Shown here in pieces: positions 8,141 through 15,849 of a stretch of DNA of 64,000 nt. This stretch comes from Providencia huaxiensis (GTDB lineage Bacteria; Pseudomonadota; Gammaproteobacteria; Enterobacterales; Enterobacteriaceae). The notes beneath the pieces are model-generated. The model had not been told where the DNA came from. It did not search any database and was given only the letters and a program-made list of their open reading frames with translations. Within the stretch, counting starts at the first letter, position 1. The number at the start of each line of letters is the position of its first letter. The stretch covers positions 62,001-126,000 of the forward strand of contig NZ_CP031122.1 in assembly GCF_002843235.3 (NCBI RefSeq). The letters run 5' to 3'. Made by a program: the position numbers and the translations under genes.

Positions 8141-8287
8141 TTACGCTGGCTGAATGCGCCAAAGAACGGTCGGAGGAAACGAGTCAGCGACACGCTTCAC
8201 ATTCGCGTAAAGAGTGTCCTTAAAGACACGCTCTAAGCGACGACCACCTTGACGATAAACCAACTTAAAGTCTTGGAATTTGTTCAT
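8141..8287 (-). CDS. Small basic protein (48 aa)
   Basis: Found by direct reading: ATG 8287 has TGGAGGTATCC upstream, an excellent ribosome-binding site, and the frame ends in TAA at 8141. The peptide is basic (KLVYRQGGRRLERVFK) with no hydrophobic segment. It has its own leader stem-loop (8306-8338), as the annotated neighbours do, which supports it as a real gene. Function unknown. Confidence 0.65.
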   Translation of the reverse strand: MNKFQDFKLVYRQGGRRLERVFKDTLYANVKRVADSFPPTVLWRIQPA

Positions 8288-8305
8288 GGATACCTCCAGA
8301 AATAA

Positions 8306-8338
8306 CGGGAGGTATCTCCAGCAGGAGATAGACTCCCG
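8306..8338 (-). promoter_or_regulatory. Covarying leader stem-loop
   Basis: CGGGAG...CTCCCG outer stem and TATCTCC-TGCT-GGAGATA inner stem before the 48-aa gene. Confidence 0.65.
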
Positions 8339-8349
8339 CAGGGATTAAT

Positions 8350-8487
8350 AAATTAACGTTAATTTGCTGTTTGTTTTTGGCGACCAGCTATCGCACGCTT
8401 TCGCCCTCAGGGAGGACAAAATCTGCTTACTGATGGCTTAACCATGAGTAAGAAGACTTGGGAAGTAAAGCAGGGGTTTCCCCCTGC
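8350..8487 (-). repeat. Ops-like leader element, copy A
   Basis: In transcription order: hairpin GCAGGGG-GAAA-CCCCTGC (8470-8487), imperfect inverted repeat CTTACT...AGTAAG (8426-8452), then the core GCGATAGCTGGTCGC (8379-8394), CAAAAACAAACAGCA, and palindrome AAATTAACGTTAATTT (8350-8365). Internal to the 11.6-5.0 kb operon. The interval 8288-8491 holds no other gene. Confidence 0.7.
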
Positions 8488-8491
8488 CTTG

Positions 8492-9343
8492 TTATGCCGC
8501 TTTGAGGTGGCGAGAGAAAAAGTCCCTGGTTTGCTGGATAGCGCCCCGGAGAAGTTCTCGTCTGTAGCCAGCGTAGCTCTTGTCATCACTGGCAACGGTC
8601 AAGCCGTGCAGACTCTCTTCACCCAGGACAATCTCGTTTTCACGAGAGAGTACCTCAACACGTAGGCCAAGCACTCGCTCTTTCCCTTCCAGGATAGAAC
8701 AAATTGTTTGGTCTCTTACTTCGTCATCCCAGTGGCCCATATCGAAATCCCGCTCAGGGAGTTCAGTAACACGCACCAGGTAGTTTTCAGTGGCCCGTTC
8801 CCAAACCACTTCATCTTCGCATGGAGAGGCCTCGATCAGCGAGTACCCGTCCGCTTCGAGCTTCTTGGAAAGACTTTTTACATCATCCGCCAGCTCCAGC
8901 ACAAAGCGTTCCCAGAGGTCTTGCCAGCGCTCGACCATATCCTGGTTAATCCCTTCAATGCCGGTGCCAATCATGGAATCATCATCAGGGAAGATCCCTG
9001 TGAAGTCCACGTTGTCGTCGATGTTCATGCAGTTCCAATGGCTGTAGTGATGCCCGTGACTATTCCGAGTAATGGACAGGTCACAGGAACCATATTCGCG
9101 GAGGACAGAAAGCATATTCTCAATGTCTTTCTGTGCCATCAGGTTCTTCACGCGGCTGACAGCATCCACTTGGCCGGGCTCAGTGCTGAATAGGCGATTC
9201 ATGAGAGCTTTGACGTCATCAACGCTCAAATCCCCGTAGAAGGCTACGCCATCCCCCTGGCAGTATCCGAGACTGTACTCAATCGTCAGATCATCCGGGT
9301 ATCCACACTTAACCAGTTCGTTTTGAAAATGCTGTTTAATCAT
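8492..9343 (-). CDS. Unknown protein (283 aa)
   Basis: Start placed at ATG 9343 (MIKQHFQNEL) for the AAGGAGATACC just upstream. The protein is acidic and soluble, with SLGYCQGDGVAFYGDLS near residue 30 and SHGHHYSHWNCM near 95, and a Trp/Glu-rich middle (VERWQDLWERFVLELADDV). The early part resembles proteins that pair a GYCQGDG segment with a calcium- or metal-like site, often annotated as antitoxin- or phage-related hypotheticals; I cannot name a family. It follows the 185-aa gene in the operon. Confidence 0.75.
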   Translation of the reverse strand: MIKQHFQNELVKCGYPDDLTIEYSLGYCQGDGVAFYGDLSVDDVKALMNRLFSTEPGQVDAVSRVKNLMAQKDIENMLSVLREYGSCDLSITRNSHGHHYSHWNCMNIDDNVDFTGIFPDDDSMIGTGIEGINQDMVERWQDLWERFVLELADDVKSLSKKLEADGYSLIEASPCEDEVVWERATENYLVRVTELPERDFDMGHWDDEVRDQTICSILEGKERVLGLRVEVLSRENEIVLGEESLHGLTVASDDKSYAGYRRELLRGAIQQTRDFFSRHLKAA

Positions 9344-9364
9344 TGGTATCTCCTTAATTTCAGA

Positions 9365-9399
9365 GGGAGACACCATCCCCTCAGGGACCGATGTCCCCC
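9365..9399 (-). promoter_or_regulatory. Covarying leader stem-loop
   Basis: GGGGGACA...TGTCTCCC outer stem with an inner TCCC/GGGA pairing before the gene starting at 9343, preceded by TTAACCCC. Confidence 0.65.
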
Positions 9400-9417
9400 G
9401 TGGGGTTAATGTTTGGG

Positions 9418-9975
9418 TTAAGAAGCCTTGCGGTTTAATTCAGTATCAAATCGAGGACCTTTGAGAACCGCAGTTTTCATAACCTCGAAGTTTCTTGGGT
9501 AACGCAGCTTTGAAACTGCGCCAGCTCGGATGTCGGCAGCCTCACTTGGAGAGACTAGCCTTAACCCTTCGCTGGTTTCAGCGTAGAACCAACCGGCATA
9601 ACGCTCATAGGCATTCTGCTGGTACTGTTCAGTCGCCATATTCTTCCGGATCGCCTCTGTTAAGGCCTCAACAACACCGTCATCTTTCGTGATGATGTTG
9701 AAAACATGAGAGACGGTCAGGAAGTTCCCAAAGAAGCAGGCTGCCCCAAGCCAAGGCTGGAACATTTCGCCATTTCGCCCCGTCCTCACCATTGGTTCAA
9801 ACGGGTATGGGCGATAACAGTGATACTGCTCAAACATCGGGTCAAGAACGTTGTCACCCAGGACATCCAGTAAAGTCTGAATGCTGTCCGGGTCTTGGCC
9901 TGCCCACTTACTCCCATTGCTGAGAATCAGTGTTTTACCGTCAGTACGCTCCAGAGCTTGTTCAAAGTTAGACAT
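9418..9975 (-). CDS. Unknown protein (185 aa)
   Basis: Start placed at ATG 9975 (MSNFEQALER) with AAGGAATGCACT upstream; the longer frame to 10059 would overlap the leader stem-loop. Soluble protein with several aromatic residues (YHCYRPYPFEP, NAYERYAGWFYAET). No motif recognised. It lies between the 72-aa and 283-aa genes and shares the operon leader form. Confidence 0.7.
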   Translation of the reverse strand: MSNFEQALERTDGKTLILSNGSKWAGQDPDSIQTLLDVLGDNVLDPMFEQYHCYRPYPFEPMVRTGRNGEMFQPWLGAACFFGNFLTVSHVFNIITKDDGVVEALTEAIRKNMATEQYQQNAYERYAGWFYAETSEGLRLVSPSEAADIRAGAVSKLRYPRNFEVMKTAVLKGPRFDTELNRKAS

Positions 9976-9994
9976 AGTGCATTCCTTTTGGTTA

Positions 9995-10027
9995 GGACGC
10001 ACCACACCCTCTCGGGATGATGCGCCC
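9995..10027 (-). promoter_or_regulatory. Covarying leader stem-loop
   Basis: GGGCGCATCA...TGGTGCGTCC stem closed over CCC-GAGA-GGG, preceded by CTAACCC, before the gene starting at 9975. Confidence 0.65.
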
Positions 10028-10048
10028 GAGTGGGTTAGTTGAGAAGGC

Positions 10049-10267
10049 TTAGCCGTCAAGTCCGTAAATTACGGCGGAGCCGGGCTCCATCTCGACAACT
10101 TGTGCGCTTCCTTCTTCTATCAGCTCCTGCATGTAACCAGACTCAGCATCCGGATTACGTTCGCAGTGTTCGTCCCAGCGTTTCAAAAGCCCTTCTGTGG
10201 CTTGTCCGTGGGTCTCACCAAGGCCGATAAACTCATAGTGTCCTGTGTTTACGATGATCACCACCAT
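10049..10267 (-). CDS. Unknown small protein (72 aa)
   Basis: Start placed at ATG 10267 (MVVIIVNTGHYEF) after GTAGGAGAGCACT; a longer frame from 10348 would overlap the neighbouring gene. The sequence has a beta-strand-like N-terminus followed by a helical region with GETHGQATEGLLKRWDEHCERNPDAE and a C-terminal VEMEPGSAVIYGLD. It looks like a compact two-layer fold, but no family is recognised. It begins 14 bases after the end of the 89-aa gene. Confidence 0.65.
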   Translation of the reverse strand: MVVIIVNTGHYEFIGLGETHGQATEGLLKRWDEHCERNPDAESGYMQELIEEGSAQVVEMEPGSAVIYGLDG

Positions 10268-10280
10268 AGCTAGTGCTCTC

Positions 10281-10550
10281 CTACAGGTCACTTGGTACAT
10301 ACAGGTCATCTTTGATGGCAGAAAAATCGACAGGAGACTGGTCCCCATAGGTTCGATTCACGCCACCAGCATCATCGACACTGACAAAAACCGTGCGGAG
10401 TAAACCGCTGGGCTTTGCAGGGTAAACGATGCTGACATGCTGACCTTTGTACTGTTCTGACAAAGTGCTTTGAAGCTCATCAACCGAACGGAATTTCCGG
10501 TCGCGGCCAAAGTCCTTAATCTTGATGTCGCCAGGGATTGGATTAGTCAT
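10281..10550 (-). CDS. Unknown small protein (89 aa)
   Basis: ATG 10550 lies inside the last codons of the YfbR-like gene (8-base overlap), with GGGGGT upstream as ribosome-binding site, so it is probably translated by coupling. The protein is short, soluble and beta-rich in appearance (GQHVSIVYPAK, LLRTVFVSVDDAGG). No family recognised. Confidence 0.7.
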   Translation of the reverse strand: MTNPIPGDIKIKDFGRDRKFRSVDELQSTLSEQYKGQHVSIVYPAKPSGLLRTVFVSVDDAGGVNRTYGDQSPVDFSAIKDDLYVPSDL

Positions 10551-11148
10551 CGTTACCCCCTGCCAGCAGTTTATCTACTGAATGGCCGAGTCCGTTACCA
10601 AACCATTTGTCCAGAGCGTCGATTTCCGGGAAGTCCGATTTCACCTGAGCAACAACACGTTCCATTTTGCTGAGAGCATCCTGGAACTCAAGGCCATTAC
10701 CTGCGGCCACCTCAAGTTTGCACTTGATGTAAGCGGAGTAGGTATCACAGGCCTTAACCAGTGATTGTTCATAGCCACCGGGAGCGAAGGCTATGGCGAC
10801 TGCATCCTGGAGTTCTTCGGGAAGAGTCTGGATGAGTTTGTCCTCTGCGGCCTTTTCCAGTCGTTCAAACTCACGCTGCAAAACAGCGTTTGCTTTCTTG
10901 ACCGGTGTTACAACATCCGAACAGAGAACCTCGGCTGCATCATGCAACGAAGCATGAGCAAGCATGACTGCCAGATCCACCGACTTCCCTTGCTGAATGG
11001 CAATATTGCCAGCCAGGTAGGAAAGCAGGGTAACAACAGCGCTGTGTTCCAACACAGACTCCGGTTGAACAGAGTGCATCAGTGACCAGCGTTTGATCAG
11101 GCGTTGGCGCAAGGCCAGAGCTAGAAAGCCGAAATTTGAATTAGACAT
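10543..11148 (-). CDS. YfbR-like 5'-deoxynucleotidase (HD domain)
   Basis: 201 aa, the length of E. coli YfbR, and similar throughout: RLIKRWSLM (YfbR has RLKLINRWPLM), residue H35 in VLEHS, H69-D70 in SLHDAAEVLCSD with E73 and D78 before TPVK, and AYIKCKLEVAAGN near the C-terminus. YfbR removes phosphate from deoxynucleoside 5'-monophosphates using a divalent metal bound by the HD residues, which are all present. On a plasmid it may adjust nucleotide pools during entry or replication (inference). It is the second gene of the 11.6-5.0 kb operon and overlaps the gene downstream. Confidence 0.88.
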   Translation of the reverse strand: MSNSNFGFLALALRQRLIKRWSLMHSVQPESVLEHSAVVTLLSYLAGNIAIQQGKSVDLAVMLAHASLHDAAEVLCSDVVTPVKKANAVLQREFERLEKAAEDKLIQTLPEELQDAVAIAFAPGGYEQSLVKACDTYSAYIKCKLEVAAGNGLEFQDALSKMERVVAQVKSDFPEIDALDKWFGNGLGHSVDKLLAGGNDD

Positions 11149-11167
11149 AGTGCCTCCAAAATTGGTT

Positions 11168-11204
11168 GGAGGTACACCAAAGCCGACCGGGCCTTGGTGT
11201 ACCC
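11168..11204 (-). promoter_or_regulatory. Covarying leader stem-loop
   Basis: Nearly perfect GGTACACCAA/TTGGTGTACC stem capped by GGCC/GGC, before the YfbR-like gene. Confidence 0.75.
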
Positions 11205-11219
11205 GGTTGGGTTACTTAG

Positions 11220-11423
11220 TTATCTCGGGTCAAGCTGCTTAGCTATAGCGAGTAAAAACGGATGGAATGGATGATCTTGCGGGACACCCCCAACAAGCTC
11301 ACGGGCTAAACCGACTGAGTTTGTAGCCAACACCTCTTTGACGGCCAGAATGATTTCATTGTCGATTTCATCCTGGGTCTTTCGTTGTTGGTCCACCAGC
11401 CGACTTAACTTGTCTAGGCTCAT
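11220..11423 (-). CDS. Unknown small protein, first gene of the operon (67 aa)
   Basis: ATG 11423 follows AAAGGAGAGAAGC. The N-terminal half (LDKLSRLVDQQRKTQDEIDNEIILAVKEVL) looks like a long helix, possibly a coiled coil. No family recognised. It is the first gene after the AcaCD-like box at 11579-11591 and ops-like copy H, so it heads the operon running to the terminator at 4989. Confidence 0.7.
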   Translation of the reverse strand: MSLDKLSRLVDQQRKTQDEIDNEIILAVKEVLATNSVGLARELVGGVPQDHPFHPFLLAIAKQLDPR

Positions 11424-11442
11424 GCTTCTCTCCTTTGTTTGT

Positions 11443-11471
11443 GGGAGAGAACCCAGGAGGGGTTTCCTCCC
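11443..11471 (-). promoter_or_regulatory. Covarying leader stem-loop
   Basis: GGGAGGAAACCC...GGGTTCTCTCCC stem preceded by CTAACCCC, before the gene starting at 11423. Confidence 0.65.
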
Positions 11472-11481
11472 GAGGGGTTAG

Positions 11482-11522
11482 GTTATTGCTGTTTTGGGCC
11501 AGCTACCGTTATAGCCAGCAAG
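11482..11522 (-). repeat. Ops-like leader element, copy H
   Basis: Shortest copy: transcribed strand carries GGTAGCTGGCCC, then AAAACAGCAATAACC. It lies between the AcaCD-like box 11579-11591 and the first gene, so it is in the 5' leader of the operon. Confidence 0.6.
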
Positions 11523-11578
11523 CGCTGACAATGAACAAAGAGTATGACAGCCACCTAAAAGGGTAAAACGCTGTAATT

Positions 11579-11591
11579 GCCCTTTTGGGGT
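11579..11591 (-). promoter_or_regulatory. AcaCD-like box of the 11.6-5.0 kb operon
   Basis: Core GCCCTTTTGGGGT; on the transcribed strand it is followed by CAATTACAGCG, a tail also seen at box 33860-33872. It begins just beyond the terminator 11598-11627. Confidence 0.65.
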
Positions 11592-11597
11592 GCAAAA

Positions 11598-11627
11598 GAA
11601 AAAGCCCTCCCGAAGGAGGGCTTTTTA
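11598..11627 (-). terminator. Rho-independent terminator of the 24.2-11.6 kb operon
   Basis: Transcribed strand: GCCCTCC TTCG GGAGGGC TTTTTCTTTT. Its 5' flank includes the TAA stop of the DndC-like gene. Confidence 0.85.
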
Positions 11628-14078
11628 TGCGGCCAAGGACAAGCCTTGCTGTCCTCTTTGCAACTCTGTGTCGTCGCGGCGATGTAAGCGTTGAACCGCC
11701 TTGATCATCGTTCTGACATGTCGCTCCAAAGAGGCTGGATGGCGTTTTGACAGTAGGTTGATCCAGTCGAGATAGATAGCAAGCGCGGAACCTTCGGTTA
11801 GGGCTGCCTGTATCGCCTCATACTGCCCTACGGCACTCTGGACCACATCATTCACCCACTGGGCGTCAGTATTGTCCAAGAGCTCGCAGAGGGCCGTATA
11901 AGCCTTCCTTCTGGTCGCGGCCATGTAACGACGAATGTTGGCGTTTCCGCTCCCCTCTCGCCCTTCCATGACGCTCATACAGAATGCGCTGGAGTAACAA
12001 AGCATCGCGTCAGTCACGTAGTTAAACCATCGCTCCTGATGCCGTTTCTGTTCTTCCATTGCTTCCTGGTCAAGTTGCTTCTCGATGAACAACCCCGTCG
12101 GAGTACGGTGGTGCAGATGGTACTTGAACGTTAAGTGCAAGTTGACCCACCAGCGTACCGTTGCCAGTCTTCCCTTGATTTTTCGCTTCACCAGATCTTT
12201 GTACTTAGCATCGCTAAGCACTTTGACATCCTTGCGCTGTTGGATTCCTTCCATCGTCTGTAGCCCTGTAAGGCCCATCTGGTGGTAGGTTTGACCTCTT
12301 TGCATCATACGGTGATACAAAGCGCCTTTTCCTTTCGCAAGCTGGATTGCTCCGAACCGAAGGTAGAACTGCGCTGCACTACCGGGCGTATAATGTCCCT
12401 TTAGTACAGACTCCCTTAGTCGCGGGTATTCGTTCCAGATGATGAACGCAGCGGAGTCGGGATCGACTTTCACTTCATCATCTTCTGCGAAGCAAACCAC
12501 CCTTCTCTTTCCGTCTGCGGTATTGATCACTTGCGCTGCCAACGGGTCATCCCCGCCGTCAAAGTAAGCCATTTCCGCTAACGGATCGGCCAAGCCATCA
12601 GAAAGCGAACCATCGCCCCAGCGACCAACCTTCAACCACAATGGCTTCGGAATTGGTGACTGAGGAACGGTTTCACACTGCGGCTCGTCTTCCAGCAAGT
12701 CCAGATCACCCATCGACCAAACCCTGTGGTAAATCTCCAGGGCATGGAAAGGCTTATCATTGAAATGATGGAAGGCCCACATGAAGTCGATATGGACTAA
12801 AGCCTCTTCCGATATGATCCGGAATTGTGGCTCTGCCATTCGACGGTTCCAGTCGTTATCCTCTGCTTGACCAGTAGCCAGCTTGTATGCCAGCTCATCA
12901 GCTCTCTTTTGCTCCATGTAGTCCATGCTGCAACAGACATGAAGCAATCGTTCTAGGAAAACAGGACTGTAAACGTCCGGCTGTATTTTGATGTATCCGC
13001 CCTCGTAAATCGTTCGACCTACGGGATGGCGGTCTTCCCATGCGTACCGGCGTTTTGCCAAGTAGCGCTGGATGCGGTTCAGCCCCGACATATAGCCATG
13101 CCTTTCAGGGTCCGTGGCAAGCAACGTCTCCATTGACTTATCCAACCCAACAGCCTGGCAAGCCCAGCAACCGAAGCGAGCGCCACAGGCGTCACTGGCC
13201 TTCTTCTCTGTTGCCGACCACACGCACTCCCCTGTTGCCGCCTTGTAAAGCTCTGCCGTAGTGACATTGCTCTCCAAGTAACTTGGCAGAGGATATGCTG
13301 AGCCCATGCCAGCGGATAGTAAGAACTCCCAGACATCACTCGCCAACCAGTTTTTCACCACATACAGCTCACCCCCATCTTTCGTCTTAATGACGCGATC
13401 TGAGCTTCCTCGCTGTTTTGCAATGTTGGCCGCACGAATAGTGCTTTCAGCATCACGACTGCCCAGCAAAAGGCAGACTTTCTGTCGAACCTCTTTGGGA
13501 AGCTCTCGCATATAAGCTGCCTTCGCTCTTTTGGCAGAGGTGATTTTTAAATCCTGGCTACACTGGCGGGCCGTGGAGTTGGAAAACGTAGGCAACCCCC
13601 TCCCAGTAAGGATTCGGCCCGTCCAACTCTGCGAGATCCCAGGCTTTGCTAGAACGATGGTCAGAGGAAGGTTTTCCTTCGCAATGAAACGCTCCAGCTC
13701 GGCCAGTTTCTGATCCGCCAGCCACCTTACCTCTGGGCTTTCGATCAGTGTGTCAGTGTGCAAGATGAAGTGGTGCTGGCTGATGGTCGCCCCACTCCTT
13801 ACAGCCCGGATCAGGGCCATCAGGAACAGGTGCAAGACCGTTTCAGAATCTTTACCACTGGAATAGCCGATCATCATGGTCCACCCATCAATTAAGGCCG
13901 TGTGAATGGACTCAACCGATGACGTGATCAACGATGACAGACTGGTTCCTCTACTGGCATCAACGAAGTTCAAATCCTCGTTATCAGTCAGTTCTGACCA
14001 AACAGAATCCCACTTATCCCCACGCAAAAGCACTGGGATGGGTTGTTCTGATAGATCAAAGTTTAATGTTTGTTGCAT
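11625..14078 (-). CDS. DndC-like PP-loop sulfurtransferase, orphan
   Basis: 817 aa; ATG 14078 follows CAGGAGGCCCT. The PP-loop GYSSGKDS (71-78) binds and adenylates ATP in the PAPS-reductase superfamily. The closer match is DndC of DNA phosphorothioation: HTDTLIESPEVRWL (107-120), GRILTGRGLP (154-163), RQCSQDLKI (171-179), LLGSRDAESTIRA (205-217) and CGARFGCWAC (298-307), with C173, C298, C304 and C307 placed like the Fe-S cysteines of DndC. The C-terminal 450 residues are extra and unrecognised. No dndB, dndD, dndE or cysteine desulfurase gene lies nearby, so the sulfur donor and the substrate (DNA or tRNA) are unknown. Last gene of its operon; the IS element lies in front of it. Leader hairpin 14098-14126. 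Confidence 0.8.
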   Translation of the reverse strand: MQQTLNFDLSEQPIPVLLRGDKWDSVWSELTDNEDLNFVDASRGTSLSSLITSSVESIHTALIDGWTMMIGYSSGKDSETVLHLFLMALIRAVRSGATISQHHFILHTDTLIESPEVRWLADQKLAELERFIAKENLPLTIVLAKPGISQSWTGRILTGRGLPTFSNSTARQCSQDLKITSAKRAKAAYMRELPKEVRQKVCLLLGSRDAESTIRAANIAKQRGSSDRVIKTKDGGELYVVKNWLASDVWEFLLSAGMGSAYPLPSYLESNVTTAELYKAATGECVWSATEKKASDACGARFGCWACQAVGLDKSMETLLATDPERHGYMSGLNRIQRYLAKRRYAWEDRHPVGRTIYEGGYIKIQPDVYSPVFLERLLHVCCSMDYMEQKRADELAYKLATGQAEDNDWNRRMAEPQFRIISEEALVHIDFMWAFHHFNDKPFHALEIYHRVWSMGDLDLLEDEPQCETVPQSPIPKPLWLKVGRWGDGSLSDGLADPLAEMAYFDGGDDPLAAQVINTADGKRRVVCFAEDDEVKVDPDSAAFIIWNEYPRLRESVLKGHYTPGSAAQFYLRFGAIQLAKGKGALYHRMMQRGQTYHQMGLTGLQTMEGIQQRKDVKVLSDAKYKDLVKRKIKGRLATVRWWVNLHLTFKYHLHHRTPTGLFIEKQLDQEAMEEQKRHQERWFNYVTDAMLCYSSAFCMSVMEGREGSGNANIRRYMAATRRKAYTALCELLDNTDAQWVNDVVQSAVGQYEAIQAALTEGSALAIYLDWINLLSKRHPASLERHVRTMIKAVQRLHRRDDTELQRGQQGLSLAA

Positions 14079-14097
14079 AGGGCCTCCTGGATTAGCA

Positions 14098-14126
14098 GGG
14101 TGCCCATCCCTTCCGGGAAAGCACCC
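14098..14126 (-). promoter_or_regulatory. Covarying leader stem-loop
   Basis: GGGTGC/GCACCC outer stem and TCCC-GGAA-GGGA inner stem before the DndC-like gene, preceded by TTAACCC. Confidence 0.7.
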
Positions 14127-14228
14127 CGGTAGGGTTAAAATTGAATCCTGGCTATCAGACCTGAATGAATCGCCACGGGTTTAACAGACACCTCAGAGTC
14201 ATTTAAGATGGCTTAAAGAGAGGTGCCC

Positions 14229-14507
14229 ATGAGCGGTAAGCGTTATCCCGAAGAGTTTAAAATTGAAGCAGTCAAACAGGTTGTTGATCGCGGTTATTCT
14301 GTTGCCAGCGTTGCAACACGTCTCGATATCACCACCCACAGCCTTTACGCCTGGATAAAGAAGTACGGTCCGGATTCTTCCACTAATAAAGAACAGTCAG
14401 ATGCTCAGGCCGAGATCCGCCGTCTCCAGAAAGAGCTGAAGCGGGTTACCGACGAACGGGACATATTAAAAAAAGCCGCGGCGTACTTCGCAAAGCTGTC
14501 CGACTGA
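14229..14507 (+). CDS. IS3-family OrfA (helix-turn-helix)
   Basis: 92 aa from ATG 14229 (a GTG at 14223 is in frame). The N-terminal helix-turn-helix reads KRYPEEFKIEAVKQVV...SLYAWIKKYG, which binds the IS ends; the C-terminal part (EIRRLQKELKRVTDERDILKKAAAYF) is the leucine-zipper region used for oligomerisation. Near its end the run of seven A (14468-14474) forms the slippery site for -1 frameshifting into orfB. Confidence 0.92.
   Translation: MSGKRYPEEFKIEAVKQVVDRGYSVASVATRLDITTHSLYAWIKKYGPDSSTNKEQSDAQAEIRRLQKELKRVTDERDILKKAAAYFAKLSD
14468..14474 (+). other. Programmed -1 frameshift site of the IS
   Basis: TTA AAA AAA G in the orfA frame. The -1 frame is open from here without stop into orfB, so an OrfAB fusion transposase can be made. 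Confidence 0.75.
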
Positions 14508-14563
14508 GGTACGCCTTTATCCGTGACAACACCTGTTGCTGGCCTGTTCGCCTGCTCTGTCGG

Positions 14564-15376
14564 GTGCTGGATGTTCATCCCAGTGGTTTTTACGCCTGGC
14601 TTCAGCAGCCGCATTCACAACGCCATCAGGCAGACCTAAGACTGACAGGACAGATTAAACAGTTCTGGCTGGAATCGGGATGCATCTATGGTTATCGCAA
14701 AATCCATCTGGATCTGCGGGACAGCGGGCAACAGTGCGGAGTGAACAGAGTCTGGCGACTGATGAAACGTGTCGGGATAAAGGCTCAGGTTGGATACCGG
14801 AGCCCGCGAGCACGTAAAGGCGAAGCCAGTATCGTGTCGCCCAACAGGCTCCAGCGACAGTTCAATCCGGATGCTCCGGATGAGCGTTGGGTAACGGACA
14901 TAACCTACATCAGGACCCACGAAGGCTGGCTGTATCTTGCCGTGGTTGTTGATCTGTTCTCACGCAAAATTATCGGCTGGTCCATGCAATCCCGGATGAC
15001 AAAGGACATTGTCCTGAACGCACTGCTGATGGCTGTATGGCGGCGTAATCCCCAAAAACAGGTGCTGGTTCATTCGGATCAGGGCAGTCAATACACAAGC
15101 CATGAGTGGCAGTCGTTCCTGAAATCACACGGCCTGGAGGGCAGCATGAGCCGTCGCGGTAACTGCCATGATAATGCGGTTGCAGAAAGCTTTTTCCAGT
15201 TGTTGAAACGCGAACGGATAAAGAAAAAGCTCTACGGAACGCGGGAAGAAGCCCGCAGCGATATTTTTGATTACATCGAAATGTTTTATAACAGTAAGCG
15301 TCGGCATGGTTCTAGCGATCAGATGTCACCGACAGAATATGAAAACCAGTATTATCAACGGCTCGGAAGTGTCTAG
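14564..15376 (+). CDS. IS3-family OrfB, DDE transposase
   Basis: Begins at a GTG if made alone, but the frame is open back to the slippery site, so the functional product is probably the OrfAB fusion. The integrase core has the three acidic residues of the IS3 family: D in WVTDITY, D in VHSDQGSQY and E in NAVAESFF, with the usual 35 residues between the last two. An IS3-type HTH_21 region (SGCIYGYRKIHLDLR) precedes it. Full length and intact, so the element is probably active. Confidence 0.93.
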   Translation: MLDVHPSGFYAWLQQPHSQRHQADLRLTGQIKQFWLESGCIYGYRKIHLDLRDSGQQCGVNRVWRLMKRVGIKAQVGYRSPRARKGEASIVSPNRLQRQFNPDAPDERWVTDITYIRTHEGWLYLAVVVDLFSRKIIGWSMQSRMTKDIVLNALLMAVWRRNPQKQVLVHSDQGSQYTSHEWQSFLKSHGLEGSMSRRGNCHDNAVAESFFQLLKRERIKKKLYGTREEARSDIFDYIEMFYNSKRRHGSSDQMSPTEYENQYYQRLGSV

Positions 15377-15397
15377 ATTATCCGTGGCGATTCAGAA

Positions 15398-15784
15398 CTA
15401 GCTGCTACTCGACATCTGGTTGTCTTCGTATTGCTGCTTGGCCTGTTTCACCAGATCAATGTCACCGTCTTGCAGCTTTTGAATATCAAGCTGTAGACGA
15501 GCCTTGTGTTTCAACAGTTCAGCGACCGCATTATCAATGTGATCAATGAGCGATTGGTTTTTTTGGATGGTGTAACTGTTGAGTTCATCGAGCAGGGGCC
15601 ATGCAACACTCGAATGAGTGTTGAGCAATGGGTACTCTGCTTCGATCTCACAAACCACACCGTTTGCTCCTTCTCTGTAATGAGGGAACCCGACACGCAG
15701 ACCGATACGACGATCCAGCGCTGCATTTACAGTACATTCCAAAGAAGTTCGGTTTGAAAAAACATCGTTGACGTTTTTAGACAT
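15398..15784 (-). CDS. Unknown protein with coiled-coil tail (128 aa)
   Basis: ATG 15784 follows ACGGAGATATAGC. N-terminal half is mixed; the C-terminal half (NQSLIDHIDNAVAELLKHKARLQLDIQKLQDGDIDLVKQAKQQYED) is strongly helical and likely a coiled coil, ending NQMSSSS. No family recognised. The stop codon abuts the IS target duplication, so the protein is complete. Leader hairpin 15807-15839. Confidence 0.7.
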   Translation of the reverse strand: MSKNVNDVFSNRTSLECTVNAALDRRIGLRVGFPHYREGANGVVCEIEAEYPLLNTHSSVAWPLLDELNSYTIQKNQSLIDHIDNAVAELLKHKARLQLDIQKLQDGDIDLVKQAKQQYEDNQMSSSS

Positions 15785-15806
15785 GCTATATCTCCGTTCA
15801 GTTTAT

Positions 15807-15839
15807 GACGGAGCCCCCCTAACAGGAGGTGCTCCCGTC
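15807..15839 (-). promoter_or_regulatory. Covarying leader stem-loop
   Basis: GACGGGAGC/GCTCCGTC outer stem and ACCTCC/GGGGG inner stem before the gene starting at 15784. Confidence 0.7.
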
Positions 15840-15849
15840 AGGGTTGATA

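Larger units (their letters stand above)
14166..15394 (+). mobile_element. Intact IS3-family insertion sequence (1229 bp)
   Basis: Ends are TGAATCGCCACGG at the left and its inverse CCGTGGCGATTCA at the right, with partly matching inner bases (AGACAC). A 3-bp target duplication GAA (14163-14165 and 15395-15397) flanks it, as is typical of the family. It holds orfA and orfB joined by a -1 frameshift. It landed immediately after the TAG stop of the 128-aa gene (15398) and upstream of the DndC-like gene, so no reading frame is broken, but it is transcribed against the surrounding operon and could reduce expression of the DndC-like gene. Exact element name not determined. Confidence 0.92.

Noticed and set aside
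11625..14078. Considering the PP-loop protein as an assimilatory PAPS reductase
   Set aside because: The DndC-type blocks and the CGARFGCWAC cluster fit DndC better, and no sulfate-assimilation genes are present.
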